From: Albugo candida
Lineage: Eukaryota > Oomycota > Peronosporomycetes > Albuginales > Albuginaceae
DNA length: 64,000 nt
Reading direction: 5' to 3'
Assembly: GCA_905220665.1 (NCBI GenBank)
Contig: CAJNAR010000018.1
Span: 228,496 to 292,495, forward strand
Every line of letters starts with the position of its first letter. Position 1 is the stretch's first letter. Position numbers and translations under genes: made by a program. The notes beneath the pieces were generated by a model that saw nothing but the letters and a program-made list of their open reading frames with translations, was not told where the DNA came from and searched no databases. Positions 1-15,000 of the stretch are shown in pieces.

Positions 1-3000
1 AGTTGTGATCGCTTTCGTACACAAAAGGTTGAAATTTCATTCGATTCAGAGCTTTCGGGGATTTTCACGCTCCAATACCTCAATTCGACCACATCTCCAC
101 TTGCATTCGACATCAACGCCGACGATATGAAGAAATCTCTTGAAAAGCTGTCCTCCATCTACGCGGTCAACGTGGATCACCCTGTTAGTGCCGTTTGGGT
201 GATCACGCTTTTGTCGGTAAAGGAACAAAGTATGGGGCTGAGGCTTTTGTATGCTGAACGGTATCGTCTCTCTGGCAAAAATGTCGATATCACAGTCTCG
301 TCCTCGTGTCCATCGACGAAAACCGCTTCGAATGGCGTCGTCATACGCTCTCAGTACGGAAGACCAGGACTCCAATTTCAATCCAATCTTCTCGGAACTT
401 TAAAAGTTCCCGTCAAAGTCGCATACTCATCGACCTACCCGGGCAAATATCTCGCGACTTACACAGCTTCAAGAGCTGGATCGTATAATTTATCGATACA
501 GATTGCAGGTCGAAATGGAATCGTTGGGCAATACTTTACGAATCGATGGCTGTATGGGGATCCGTCTGTGCATCGCGTGGACGCCATCATCGACTTTGAA
601 TGGGAAGATGGATGGATCGTACCCGATGTAAGGGATTTCATCAGTGTACGATGGACAGGATATATAAAGGCGTGCTTTTCCGAAGAGTACAACTTTACAA
701 TTCATACGCCACATTCTGTTCGCCTTTGGATCGATGACACTCTGATTTTGAATGGTTTTGATGATGAAATTCCGACGATTTTGTACGAGTCCAACGCTGA
801 GAATTGGTTTGTATCAACTCCAATCGCTATGGTTAAAGATCGTCTCCATAGTGTGATACTCGAGTTCCGCAAAGATCATGGGATTTCGTATCTGCAGCTA
901 TTGTGGTCCTCGTCCTCGCAGGTGCTCGCTGTGGTCCCAATTTGGTCTCTTTTCCACAAAATATCAAGTCTTGATCCTGATGGAATAGACGACATTCACA
1001 AAAGCCCATTTCCGGTTTCGATACAGGGAACACTACCCGGACCACCTTTGAATGTTTCGCTCGCCATAGCTTCTGCAAAATCGCTTCAAATCAGCTTCTA
1101 TAGCCCACTTTATGATGGTGGAAGTGAGGTAGAAGGATATCTGATAGAATCGTGGGAGAGAGAACTATTTGGTGTTCCTGAGATCCAAAGGATCAAGCTG
1201 GATCGGAGAATTGATGGCGGGAGCTTCACACTCGAGCTGGATGCTGGACAGCAGTCGAGGCCTTTGGCTTACGATTCACTCGGCGAGGACGTGAAGAATG
1301 CGCTGGAAGCCATCAAAGGGTGTGGGAACGTATCTGTGACGCGAATGACTTCCAGTACAATCGTCGACTTTAGCGTCACATTTACGACTCGAATTACAAG
1401 TGTACCTGTTCTCACGATAAACGGCCATGCTTTGACGTCCAGAAGTCTAATGACAGCGTACTATGGCGTGTGTGCTAAAGGCTCAGGCTCACCCATTGGG
1501 AATCCAGGAAGCGTTGTGCTCTGTGGGTCTTCCGAGTCTCGAACGAGTGCTGTCACGCCTCCCTTGACATCCACCTCCGTCTCGTTACTTTATCTAAATC
1601 GAGAGGAGCCGTATGTTGCTGTCGTGGATGGACTCAATCAGCCTACGGCTGTATCGGCTCCATCAAAGGCAGGAGAAGGCGGGGATGGAGGTCTTGGATT
1701 TGATGTTCGAATCTCTGCTTTCAATGGCATTGGGTATGGTCTACCCAGCGCGTTTGTGTCCATGAAACCAATGGCAATTCCTTCGCCACCACGAAATGTC
1801 AAACTCAATCTTGTTGCTGGATCATCTACAAGTCTTCGTGTAAGCTGGGATCATCCTATGAACGATAATGGTGCAGTGATCACGCACTTTGTCGTCAGTT
1901 GGGAACTAGTGACGTCCAAAGTCTCCAACACAACGGAACGATTCAGCGGCACTAGTCAATCGTTCCTGAATGAATTCCCAGTGTCACAGAGCTACAAGCA
2001 CACAGTTGCAAATCTGACACCGGGTACCCTCTACCAAGTGTGTGTGGAGGCGACCAATATCGTCGGTGGTAGCACACAGACATATGCGACTCCTTCCACG
2101 GAGACCCCAAGACGCAAGGCAGATTTCCCGTTCGGCTCTTTGGATAGCTATGCTGTCTCCTTAAATGTACGATCGATTGGTTCCCTAACGAACGACCAGA
2201 ATCACTCGAATGCTGTTAAGATTTGGCTTTCGACATCGACGCTTGTGTTATCGTGGACAGAGCCATCGAATTTCGTTGTGGAGGAAACAGGTGACACCAT
2301 ACGGAGCTACAAAATCGAGTGGTTTGAAGAATCCAATGCGAGAAATGAAGTACAAATTCTGAAAATTGGAGGAGGCGATTCGAATGATATCGTAAGCGGG
2401 ACATTTCAGCTCGAGTTTGGAACCAACATTGTTACGCAAGCTCTTCCTGCTGACGTCGAGGCACAAGTTCTTGAAGAAAGCTTGAAGGCTTTACCCACGC
2501 TTCGAGATGTCCATGTTGAGCGATCGAATCAGAGACTTGCTGGTGGCTATGAATGGACAATCACGTTCTTATCAGAGGCTCCATCCGATCAACAAAAGTC
2601 TCCCCTTCGTATTAGAAGCGATTCTCTACGTGCAGCTTCATTATTCACCGACGTCGGACATGATTTGGATCCAGCTCATATTGGAGCTAATAGAATCGGT
2701 AATTGTCAGCTGGTCGATGGATCCCCACAAGTGAGCGGGATAACAGCGCAAATCGGAATGTACCTCCGACTTGACGCGGATGCTGCTGGGAATCCAATCG
2801 ATAGCGCTCAAGTTTGGCGCATCGACTCCGTTTCTCCAATTCTTACGCTCGATCGACCATTTCTTGGAACTTCAGGGACCTATACCGTTGTGCTTGGATG
2901 GACAGCGCCTGGAAAACTACCTCGACGATACGAAATGATCACAATATCACGCACACAACTCGCATCAAATCAGTTTGTACTCGAGAATCTCACCGCTGGA

Positions 3001-6000
3001 GTCGAGTATACTGCCCGTATTTCAGCTTGTAATTCGGTGGGATGTGGGATTCCACACACAGCTTTCCCAAAACGAGTCTCTCCGATACAACAGCGTCCAT
3101 CGGAACCAGTCAGTGTGCAAGTTGTTGTCGAGTCTGCCGACACAATTCGCATCCTTTGGACACATCCGTTTACAAACGGTGGAGACGTCATATCTCACTA
3201 TCGAGTCGCATGGGACCAAACTCGTCAATTCAGTTTATCGGCTGGCAGCAGTCTCCATTACGTGAGGAATCCCATGACAGATTGTCAGGTGTCTCCGTGT
3301 GAAACTCTCGTCGGGTCATTGACTCGAGGCTCTACTTATTTCGTTCGGGTTTTCGCGTACAATTCGTTCGGGTACTCCCAAACTCCCGGAGAGCCTTCGC
3401 CTTTATTCGTGATCCCAACAACGACTCCTTCGCCGCCAAAATACGTCTTCATTGAGCCCAAAAAGGCTCTATCCTCTCAGCCAAGTACAAAATCCTCTCT
3501 TTTGGTGACATTCGACACGACGCACGACGATGGAGGCGCACCTGTGACAAAGTACAAGATCGAATGGGATTGTATGGACTTTGATACAATGGGAAGAATC
3601 GCTCTTTCAGGACCCCAAGGTGCTCTATCACTCGAGCAAAGTGTTTTGTATCAGCGCTATACGACTCAGATGATACTTCTTTCAGGAGATCGTAATACGC
3701 TGAGAGGCTTTTTCCGTCTCTCCTTTATGAATCAAATCATTCCAGCGACATTTCAATGGGATATCGATGCGGAAAGTATGGCTGAAACAATCGCTACATC
3801 TCTTCCAATATTCGGTCCGGGATCCATTCATGTGAGACGATATGAAGCTGAGAATAAAGTCGCATGGTTCCTTCAGTATCGAAATGTAAAGCCCAGCAGT
3901 ACGAATGGCGCAGTCATTGAAGAAAGACCTCTTCTACGAGTGTCCATCGATGAGAAGGATCTCTTCTCCGACTTTGACACTGTAAAAGTTGCAACGAATG
4001 GCCAAAGTTTGCAGGGAAATAATGTGAAAATGGAGGTCGTGACTGTGATCAAAGCGCTTCATGGATTCGAACAGCAAGTGATTACGATAACGAGTGATCG
4101 AACAGTAGCGTCAGCTTCCTCCATGACCCCACCAGAGCGACTAAAGGGTCATTTCCAAGTCATATACAACGGATCAAGCACGAATTGGATCCCATATGCC
4201 ATCAACTCGGTGCATTTCCAACAGCTTTTGTCTGAGGCTTTTCCTTCGATGGGCGAGATCGCTGTGTATCGAAAAGAAAACATCAATGTGGATTCATCAC
4301 ACCTCAGCGTCGGAGTTCAATTCACAATCGTTTTTCTCACAGAAATCGGATCGAATCTTCCGCTTTTGAAATGTAACACGGAGCGCATCGTATCGGTTTT
4401 CGCATCGGAACAAATTCGAGGAACTGTTTCTCGCCCCATTTCCGCCAAACAATTTGATTTTACCGGCAGCAATTGTTACAAAAGCGTGACCATCGACAAG
4501 CTCAATCTCTTGGAATCCAAGACGCTAGGCCGCGGAACATACGAGATCCCAGGATTACATGTCGGCGTATCGTATCATGTCCGCGTTTCAGCGTGGAACG
4601 GTGTCGGAAGTGACTATGGTCCGAGTCAGTTCTCAACACCTGTCCTTCTTTCTCCACAATCGTGTCCGTCGCGTCCACGTGATGTCGAAGCAGAAAATAT
4701 TGCTCCCTCATTACTTCGGGTCTCATGGAAGAAGCCTCTTCTCTCAGGCGGCTCTGTCATATCGAAATACAATGTCCAATTCCGAGTCGATTTCGCCTCG
4801 TGGACCAAAACGCTTGTCGTATCGAAGCCTCCCGATATTCAAAGTGTTTATATCTACTCTTCATCCGCATTTGGGCTTCAAGGGTCTATCTACATTCAGT
4901 ATTCGGGAGAGATAAGCTCCACGGGGATTTCTGTCGACGCGACTTCAGTACAAGTGAAAGAGTTTCTGGAAGGCTTTTCAACCATCGATCTCGTCAACGT
5001 ATCGATTTTGCCAATTCGCGAACGCTCAAAGTACTCTGCGGGTAAGCGGTACGGCGTCGTGTGGAAAATCACCTTTTCAGAGCTCAGTCTGATACGATCG
5101 CCAGCCTTACTCGTCTCTACCGATACAACTGGAAGTCTATCGATTTTCTCCAAACCAATTCCTCCATTTAAACGCGAAATGTGTGGAGGCTCTTTATCAG
5201 ATGTTTCTTGCGTAAAAGTTGTCAGAGATCGCATTGAACTCACACAAACGATTGTGAATACGACAGAAGTGATCAAAGACCAAGCAGTATCCCTTCCACA
5301 TCAAAATCTGATGATCTCCGTTGCAGCTGTGAATGCTCATGGCTTTACGAGCGATTTCACTACCGCTGTATTGCCTCGTACAGAGCCTCAAGCCCCAAGT
5401 CCTCCAAACGCTGTCGTCGCGATTCCCTGTGCAGCTGATGCGATACTCGTTCGATGGAAAGCGTCGACGTATCGAGGCGGCGTTGATGGTGAGCTTTTAC
5501 AATATCTGATTCAGTGGGATATATCCATGAATTTCGACCTACAAAGTGTGCAGACGGGCTCTAGGATTCTCCACGAGACCGATTCCACTGCAATTGTGAC
5601 GGAATCAGTCGACGCTTTTGTTGCTGAAAATACATTTGAGACTTTGATTGTCGGATTGGAAGCTTCAAAGAGGTATTATGCTCGCGTGTTTGGTATCAAT
5701 AGTGTCGGCTATAGCAAACCTTCTCAAGCCGTACCTCTGCAGGCGCACGAACGAATTGAGAGAATGATAATCCAAGCGACATCTTTGGCGGATACGATCG
5801 CAGCCGGGCAAGCGTTCCGCTTATCGTTTAGTAATTACCCGGCCCTATCGACTCGGGCAATTCCCATCCGCTCGGAAGCCTCGGTACTTCAGTCGGCGTT
5901 AATGGATCTACCAGGAATCAGTAGTGTCATGATAACACGGAATGATCACTCCAAAGGAAGCTTGGGAATCGCTTTGTACGACACCAGTGGAATCGATACA

Positions 6001-9000
6001 TCTTCAGAGGTGTACGTGGACTTGCTGATCACATTCCTTCCATCGGAGGATGGAGTCTCGGCTTCTGATTGGGGCTCCATGCAAGTATCAGATCTATCGC
6101 CTGTGTCGCCTGCTTCAGTCAATATCGTCACTATTCAAGCTGGCTTCCATGAGACGCCGATGTGGGTGCAGCCGCATGCGATGCGATCCATTGGGCCTCA
6201 GAATGTATCGGTATCGATGATCGATGATTCTTCGTTGGGCGTCGAATGGAAACCTCCGAAATTCGGCCAAATGACAACTGGAACTCCCTTATCACAAAAG
6301 TATAAGATCGAATGGAGTGCCAATTCGCCTCTTTTTACAGATTCCGTCACAAGTGCTGCAGCATTTGAATATCGTTCCGCTGCAAAGTCGACGGCTTTTG
6401 TTGTTCCAAAGGATCCAATGAACTCGGAGGAAGTGCTAAAGTACAAAATCACATCGCTATCGAGTGAGAACAAATACTTTGTCCGCGTATCGTCGTATAA
6501 CGGAGACATGACCAGCTTTCTCTCGTGGAATCTCGGCTACAGCGATCCTGTGCTTGCATCAATGGCTCAGGGATATGGGGCTTCTGATCTCCAAATGTAT
6601 CAAATTGCACCCAAAATGCAAATTCCATCCAAACCGCATGCGGCACAAATGCGTTTGAGTCGATCCAAAGTCCCAACTCAGCTGGAAATCTCATTCACAG
6701 AGCCAATTTTCAATGAATTTGGGTTTGTTGCGGGTAATGGTGGAAGTCTGATTCAGTCGTACCGCGTCGAATGGACAACAGATCCGTACTTTTCTCTCTC
6801 AGCGGTGAAATCGTATGAGATCCCGCAGATTACATCGATACTCCATACGCCACGGATTTGTAATGGAGGATCAATGTGCAATTTTCCGCTTGGGGCAGAG
6901 GTGCAAAGTCTTTCACACGCCGCAAATGCGGTAGACGGAAGCTTCAGGCTGTCTCTGGGCATCCTCTGGCCACCTGAACCGCTTCAAAGAGATACAATCG
7001 CGACATTATTCCCCACATTGCTCTGTTCCGCTTGTGTTACTTCCATCGATCATGCTGGAATGTTTATGACCTTTACGACACCAAATTTAAGACTATCGCT
7101 CGGCACCAACGCCGTGTTTTTACTCGACAGAGATGGAGCATCGAAAGGCTGTGCATTCCAGGTGTCGAACCCTCCAAATGCTTTGTTGAATCGCCTCTAT
7201 TTTACCTCTCCAGGCGGTATCGTTCTATCCGATCGATCGCAATGTACGCTGACTTTTGGTGCCTTTTCTGTTCATTCGACACCAACAACCGATTGCTTAT
7301 CTGTCAGCTCATTGACAGCATCGAATTTGGAGACCAAAATGGAAGCATCCTTCCAAGATGATATTTCAGTGGCTGTAGAAACAGACGGACAAGCTGTCAA
7401 GTACTGGTTCACCTTCACAGGCGCTTCATTTGCAGCTCAACCAGCCTCAGGCGGAAGGAACATCGATATGGTGCCGCCTCTTCTCGTGTCTGCATTCGAT
7501 GGAACTGCAGGCTGTAGCCCGCTATCAAATTCGATCACAACAAAAGTCGAGCTAGAAAGCTCCACCACGCTTACCGCCGGTGTCCCGTACTACGTCCGCG
7601 TTTCCGCCCGTAACGAAGCTGGCCTTGGTCCTCCGCTTCAGACAACGCCAATTTGCCGAGATCACTCAATGTATTGCAATAAGCTTTCCCCACCAAATTC
7701 CTTGCAATTAATTCCAGCGACTTCTCCTCTACCGCCAAAGAACGCGTCTGTATGGAACGATCCAAATGACAATTCAGGTGTCTATGTATTGTGGCCTGTC
7801 ACCGGCGATCAGCTTTCCATCGAAGCTCAGGGAAGCCCCATTCAAGCCTTTCTCGTGGAGTATTCAACAGACACGACTTTCTCGGGCTCGACGTTGTGCA
7901 CAGGCTGTGTCATTTCATTTCAAATATCGACAGGAACACTACAGCTGGCCACAGCTATCTCTCCAGTCTTCCCGCGTTGGGTACGTCTTCAAAATGTGCG
8001 TCCAACTTGCTTCCTTTTGATCATTGGAGGCAATGGGAATGCGTACATGACGGCTCCACATTCCGGCTGCGAAGACTTTGCCTCCGCTTCAGTCAGTTCT
8101 CAAGTCGATCTTATCGCTCTCCACACAAATTCACCAGAAAATGGCTTCGTAGTAGTCGCAGCAAATGATCTCAAAGAGACGTCAACCATTAAAGTCGCAC
8201 AACTTGTTCCGAACACAGTGTATCGCATCCGCGTGCGATCTCTCAACACCCAAGGTCTCAGCGAAACAAGCACATTTGCCTTCAGTACGTGTCCACCGAA
8301 TCAAAGCATTGCTGCTTGCTCGGCTACAGGACTTGACGCTTCCACGACCACTTTGTTGTCTTCCATTGTAACGAGGAAATTACCCAATGCGCCTTTTCTG
8401 AGTGTTCCTTTGCATTTGCGGGTCTCTCAACCTCAGGCAATTGCCACTGTCAACACATTTACAAAATCAACGGCACAGGTGTTTTTCTATGACTCTAATG
8501 GATGGCGAGGGCTTCAAAGTGTCGATTTCATTCGTATTGAGAGATCGTTCGACCAATCTTTTAATTCATTGATCGAATCGATCGATATTCCAATCACAAT
8601 CGATAGGAACGTAGCTGCTGATTATGGGCTTTCTCAAGAGACTTGCTGCTCGTTTTGGAACACTTTACCGCTTTGTTTGAATTGCGTGACAGCGTATGAC
8701 GCTACCAATCTCATTCTCACTCTTTCTTCGGCTCTACCGGCTTTAGTATCGTTCAGCTCGTGGGACTTGTATCCTGGGGATCAAATTCTGGTCGATGAAG
8801 GAGCTCGAAACTGCTTATTTACGCTTGGAAGTATGGTGAACGACTTGGTCTCAGCGTTGCTTCTCTCGTCGTGGAAATGGAACGTTGCAGTCACAAGCGG
8901 TTGCTCTTCGTTCTCGAGCACTTCGTTGTCCCTCTATCGACGATATCAGTCGACATTTACGCTCCAAGATCTCGTCCTCGGTAAGAGAACATTCCTTCGT

Positions 9001-12000
9001 GCATCAAGCCATAATTCTTTGGGTATTGGACCTCCAAGCGATCCGATTGTCATCACATCAATCACAAAATCCGATCCGCCACCCGCAGCATCGATCCGTG
9101 TCCATACATTGACACGATATAAAGAGGTCAACGAGCCTCTCCTACAAAGTCTTAGCGCGTCCCTGACCGACCTTGAACGAGTGAGCTCTTTAGCGATTCA
9201 ATTTCAACCTTCAAATGCAGGAACCTCGAGTTTGGATAGAAATGGAGGCGATCCAGTGTCCTCGTATCTGATTGAATGGAGTGATAAAGAATGGAGCACG
9301 ATGACACCACATGTTCAAGTACTTTCCACCATACTGACAGGTCCATTGGCTCCAGGGGCTTCCATTGTATCGGGCGCATTCACATTACGTTTGGACACTC
9401 GCAATTGTGGAAATTGTCAAATGAAAGGAGTCTTTAGCACTTGTGCGATCGCGTATAACGCTGCAGCTGCTGAAGTAGAATATGCGCTTTTGTATCTCTC
9501 AAATATCGCAAGCGTTCGGGTAACAATGGCTGGGTCTTCCGCCAACGGTGGATGTAATCTCATCACTGGAGAGTGCGCGTGGAGGATCACCTTTGACTCG
9601 GATCTTGGAATCATTCCAGACTTGACGCTCGCTGAAAACAGACTGAGTTGTGTGTCAGCTCAAGCAACCGTATCCGTGACCACCGAGACGCTAGGCAGCC
9701 TCCATGGCGCTTTGTATTGTCCTCGATACGAGCCTCTTACATGGACATTATCAACGTCGGGACCTCAGTCCTGCTTACAAGTGGCAGCCTCCGATGAAAA
9801 CGTCACACAGACTGTACTTCGAGGCTTTTTACCGCCCGGGAAATTCTTCTTTCTGCGTGTGGCGGCAGCAAACAGCCTCGGGTTTGCATTCCGTCGCTCA
9901 CCAAATCCACGGGGAATGCAAGTACCTTTTGAACCTCCATCGCCTCCAACCTCTTTCTACAACAGAGAAGCTTCACCAGTCTTACGCCTTGCCGGTCGTT
10001 CCTCTCTCATTGTCGAATATGGACTTCCTATTTTCGACGGAGGTGGCTCCATTGCGAGTATTACGATACAATGGGATACGAGTCCGACTTTCAGAGGTCC
10101 GATCGGTTCCGCTGTGATCGCCTCACCGATTCAAAACGGTCGATTTCGGATCGACGACCTTTTCCCCAACACAATGTATTACGTCCGAATGTACGCAATG
10201 AATCGTGAGGCCGGAGATACGCTTTACACTTTGACAAAGCCCGATAGAGAACTAACACGCGGGAAGCCTTCTGCACCTCGAAATGTTTTGCTCAACAATG
10301 GGAATAGATCTCCACGGGGGACTTGGATTCTCGTGACTTGGCATCCTCCTGTGGATGTCAACGGAAGGACTGATCGTTCGATCGAGTCGTACCAAATCGA
10401 ATGGTGTGAAGCGTATACAACCGAAAGAGAATTCGGACAGCCATTGATCCAAACGGTTGAAACGAGTGGAATGATATCGGGTGGAAGTTTCACGTTATCA
10501 TTTCCATTCTCAAGTCGTTCGGTGAAGCCGAATGGCGTCGAAATTGACCTCAATGGATTCAGATTGCTTCCTGGAAGTGTCACTATCACCAATGGTTTTG
10601 ATTACATCGCAACGACAAAAGATTTGACGAGCTTTTTGACCCGTGGCGATCTGTTTGCGGTACAAGGAACGCTCTACCTCGTGGCATCCACGGGGCTCTT
10701 GTCGTCTTCCAGGATCCCATTAGCATCTACCACGAATTACAAAGCAGCGACTTCATCAAGTCTTGGAAGCTCACGACTTATCTATACAGGCATCCGTCTG
10801 ACAAATGCGCTGATTTCTGCTCCATACAAAACAGCGCCTTTGGCCCATGACTGCACGTCCGATGCATTGAGAGAAGCCCTTGAGCTTCTTCCAAGCGTAG
10901 GAATTGTGCATGTGGAACGCTCACAAAACTCACTTCAGACACAAACAAACACATTCGCGTGGTCCATCACGTTCTTGAATCAGGCGTCTTCCATTCTGTC
11001 GGACTCGAATCAGGCAATATCTCTGATTGTAAATGATCGAGAACTGATTTCAAGCGATAGCTCGGCGGGTGCTTTTGTCAGAATTTCGCAAAGTGGAAGT
11101 TCCCCACCGCTTTTCGACACTAAAAGCATCTCTTCCAACGTCACATCCGTAGAGATCCCAAATCTCATTACGGGCACATTGTATCACTTTCGGGTCGCTG
11201 CAGTCAATGACATTGGCCTGGGGCCTTTCCAAAGAGGTACGAATTCGGATTCTCTCTTTAAAAATGCCATTGCACCGGCACGTGCTCCATCAGCAGTGAA
11301 CAAGGTAGAACTTGAAGCGCTATCAACAAAACAATTCCAAGTGTCCTTTGACGAAATGACACTGTCCGGCGGGGCTCCAGTCACCAATTATAGCGTTTCG
11401 TATAGCTCTTTGGATACTTTCCATGCCAGAAATACCGTCGAAATGATCGTACAGCCAAGCGTTCGGGTCCAACGTGTCAGTATCGGAGCCATAAGCGATG
11501 TATCTCCGGGCACCTCGTTCACTATCAGCACATTGTACCTTCCAAAAGACAATGCAATTGGCAACGCCAAACTCTTACTCTGCATTTCGACTCAAGTTTC
11601 GACTCGATTGAATGCTCTCCACTTTGAAGAAACAAATGGATTTGTGATTCGTATTCCTCAGGACACCATCCACGACATTCCCATTGTTGACTTCTCGACG
11701 CAATTTACACGCGGAGAGATTGTAAGGGTGCAGAACGCACTCTTTAAAGTGTGTTTGGACCCGACGTTTAGCTTTGCTCCATCCAATGTCAAAGTTTTCT
11801 CGTTTGACGGAGTCGATACAATCACTCTTTCGGCCGCTTTATCAGGATGGCTGTTAAATGTGTTTGTCGATGGAAGTCTCATTTCCATCGGAGCTCCAAG
11901 ACTCACCACATGCAAAGCTTTGATGACGCGAACAAGCTTAGTCAACCTTCAGTTATCGAGGCTTTCCTGCTTGCCGGCACAATTGTCTGCTTTAATCGCT

Positions 12001-15000
12001 CAAAATGGAGTCAATGGAGCAAGCATACAAATTCATTGGGGTCCCGCGATACTTCCGCTTTGTCAACTACGTGATCCAATGTCTCCACTGAATGCGAGCG
12101 ATTTCTCACAATTGATGAGAACAGCTTTTCGGTCGACGAGTTTGACGGCAAATGTTGGCGATAAAGTAGCAGAAATTCCATTTCCATTTCCAATTTTTCA
12201 ATCCATTTCAATTGGAAAGGCCGGGATTTTGAGAACAAAAGGCGATTCAAGTGGTTTGTTGTATATGGCTTCCTGGTCACAATATGAAATCGATTGTGGC
12301 GATTACATTCGACTCGGAGACTTGATCGACGGGCCAACATATCGCGTACGCGGGAAATGTAAGGATACAGCTACTCCGGTCGTTTGTGATTGTGATTTCA
12401 GTACGCCATCGGTCTCGTACCTCCAACTAGCAAATCTCTACGATATGGGAAAACCAGCATTTCTCACTGAAAACGCTCTTCAGTTTGCTACTTTTGAGCG
12501 ACAATCGATTACAATTCGTTCGGTGTCGGGGGATGTAGCCCATGGACGAGGTGGTTTCCGCATTCGGTTCGGATTTGAGACTACTTTTACGACATTGAGA
12601 GGAGGCGAGATAGGCTCCAACCCGAACAGCGCTTCAGGCTGTCTTTTGTGGAGCTCAGGATCGCTGACGGCGAATGCGAATGCGGACATTTCGAGTTTGG
12701 AGAAAGAGCTGGAATCCTTCGATGCTATCGATAACGTTCGAGTTTCGAGGTTTTTGACCACTGCGCCTACAGCGATGACGTATGTGATCGATTTCATCGG
12801 TAGTCGGGTGCGTGGAAATCAGCCGATTTTGGAGGTTGTGGATGTAGGCGTGAATGGATGCTCGTCGTTTGCCAGCGTAGCGGCTCCGAGCACTCCGATA
12901 GCGGCTCCAATCATTCAAGTCCAACGAGATGAAAGCTCCTTTATCGTCGTCTATAAACTTCCAACTACGTCATCCGTACCGTTTGATGCATCCGCCACAG
13001 CTTTGGAAAAAGCCCTCGAGGAGCTACCAGCCGTCGGACAAGTAAAAGTGTCGAAATCAAAGGATCCATATCGTAGTGAATGGAGAATCACTTTCAATAG
13101 TGAATCCAATGATTTTGTGCCCCAATTGTTTGTGAACGAATTCCGCTTGAAACCAGCGGCAATTTCCATCACCAAAAGGCAAGAAATCGATATCACGCCT
13201 GCACTTAATAGCTCTGCCGTCTTTGCACGCGTTCGTGCTCGGAATCGAATTGGAGACGGCGAATGGAGCACGTCAATTCCTGAAATGATTCCATTGATAA
13301 CTCAAGTCCCTGGACGTATCTCGAGTTTGGAGTTACAAGTGTTGTCGGATACGGAGCTCTTACTCCATTGGGATCATCCAATTCATAACGGAGGCGAGTC
13401 CATCATCGAGTACAAAGTGGAAGTTTACAGCGCAGAGGTAAACAGTGGAGCACGCAATGTGAGGCTTTTCCGTCCTTTTGAAGTCGACACGCGCCGTATC
13501 AGCGAAGTTGGAGGTCTCTATGACACACAGATACTTCATCTTTCAGCTCCCATTCGAGGTTCCTATCGATTTCTGGCCGGTACCTTTGCAGTTGGATATC
13601 TCAATCAGTGGACAGCGGAGCTTCATTTCGATATTTCTGCTAAAAGCTTGCAATCTCACGTTCAAAATCTCACCAGTATTGGTCCATGTCGTCAAGTTCG
13701 CGTCGATAGAGAGCTGGGGCCTAACGGGTACACCTGGATCATCACTTTCCAACCGAATGACACACAGACTCGTGTCTTTGGCTGTAGCGGGTGGCAGGCT
13801 TTATCTTTGGAAGCACTCGATGTGAAGTCAACGAATCTGATGATGTGCACGGATTCTCTGCGTACTAATTGCGTGCTGAAAGACAAGATGACAGGCCTTG
13901 GACCAAGTGTGAGTCTCGCAAGTGTTTCTGAGCTACAAAGTTTGGGATGTAGAGGCAGTATTGTGTCATCCACCGATACATTCAGAATAGCTTTACTAGG
14001 GAAGATCACAGACCCCATCCGAGCCACAGCGAAGCAGCAGGAGATGCAGGATGCGTTGGATGCCGTACTCCCTCCTGGAAGTGTATCCGTTGGGTTTCCA
14101 GATCCACAAACCACGATATGTGCCAGTAACAGTCTGACTCGTGTCTACGTTTTATTCCGAGCATTTCGAGGTGATGCTCCATTGCTCACAACCGTGAGTG
14201 TGTCGCCTTCTTTGACACTGATAGCGACAGAAATGCGTAAAGGACGATATCAGCGACTTGTAGGTCGTCTACCGCACTCCATCGTACTCGATGGACTGAT
14301 CGCCGAGAAGGAATACCATACGCGAGTCGCAGCATCCAATTCTGCCGGTTTTGGTGCTTATAAGGCAGGCAACCCATCTACCCCAAGCAAAAGAGCCCCA
14401 AGCACACCAATGTCCATCAATATCTTGTCCAAAGCAAACGTTGAAAGTTCAAGTCTGCTGGTTTTTTGGGGAACTCCTTTAAGCAATGGTGGATCGGAAA
14501 TCACTTCGTATCGCTTGGAATACGACACGTCACCAACGTTCTCGTCCCATTGTGGAGAACGCGTGGAGACGCAATTTCTGACAGTACGTTCGTCAGTACC
14601 ATTGACCTCAAGCAAATCATTTCGACTTGTGACGAGTCAGGATCCATTACAGAGTCAGCAACCAGTGGATGTTGGGTGCTTCTCCCCGCTAGTATCGGCC
14701 GTAGATCTGGAGCTAGCTCTCCAGGCTCTTGGAGGAATCCATGCGAATGCTCGGGTCAGTAAGCACGCGTTAGATGATGTCAGTTGGGAGTATGGCCACA
14801 GGTACAAGATCACCTTTGGAATCGACACGGCAGCCTGGAGCCATATTCCCGAACTCGATGGTCGCCATTTCGTCAATGATGCGTACAATCAGCTTCGGGT
14901 CTCCTTATTGAGGCGACCGGACGCTCTGAGCACTTTGAATTGCTTCAATGATTTCGATGGTGTGATACAATCGGATAGAGAGCATTTTGGATTCAATTTA

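Noticed and set aside
127..129. ATG at 127 as the start of the giant protein
   Set aside because: The frame is open and module-like (a G-x-F-x-L...A-L-E-x-L module spans it) from base 1, so the start lies outside the window.
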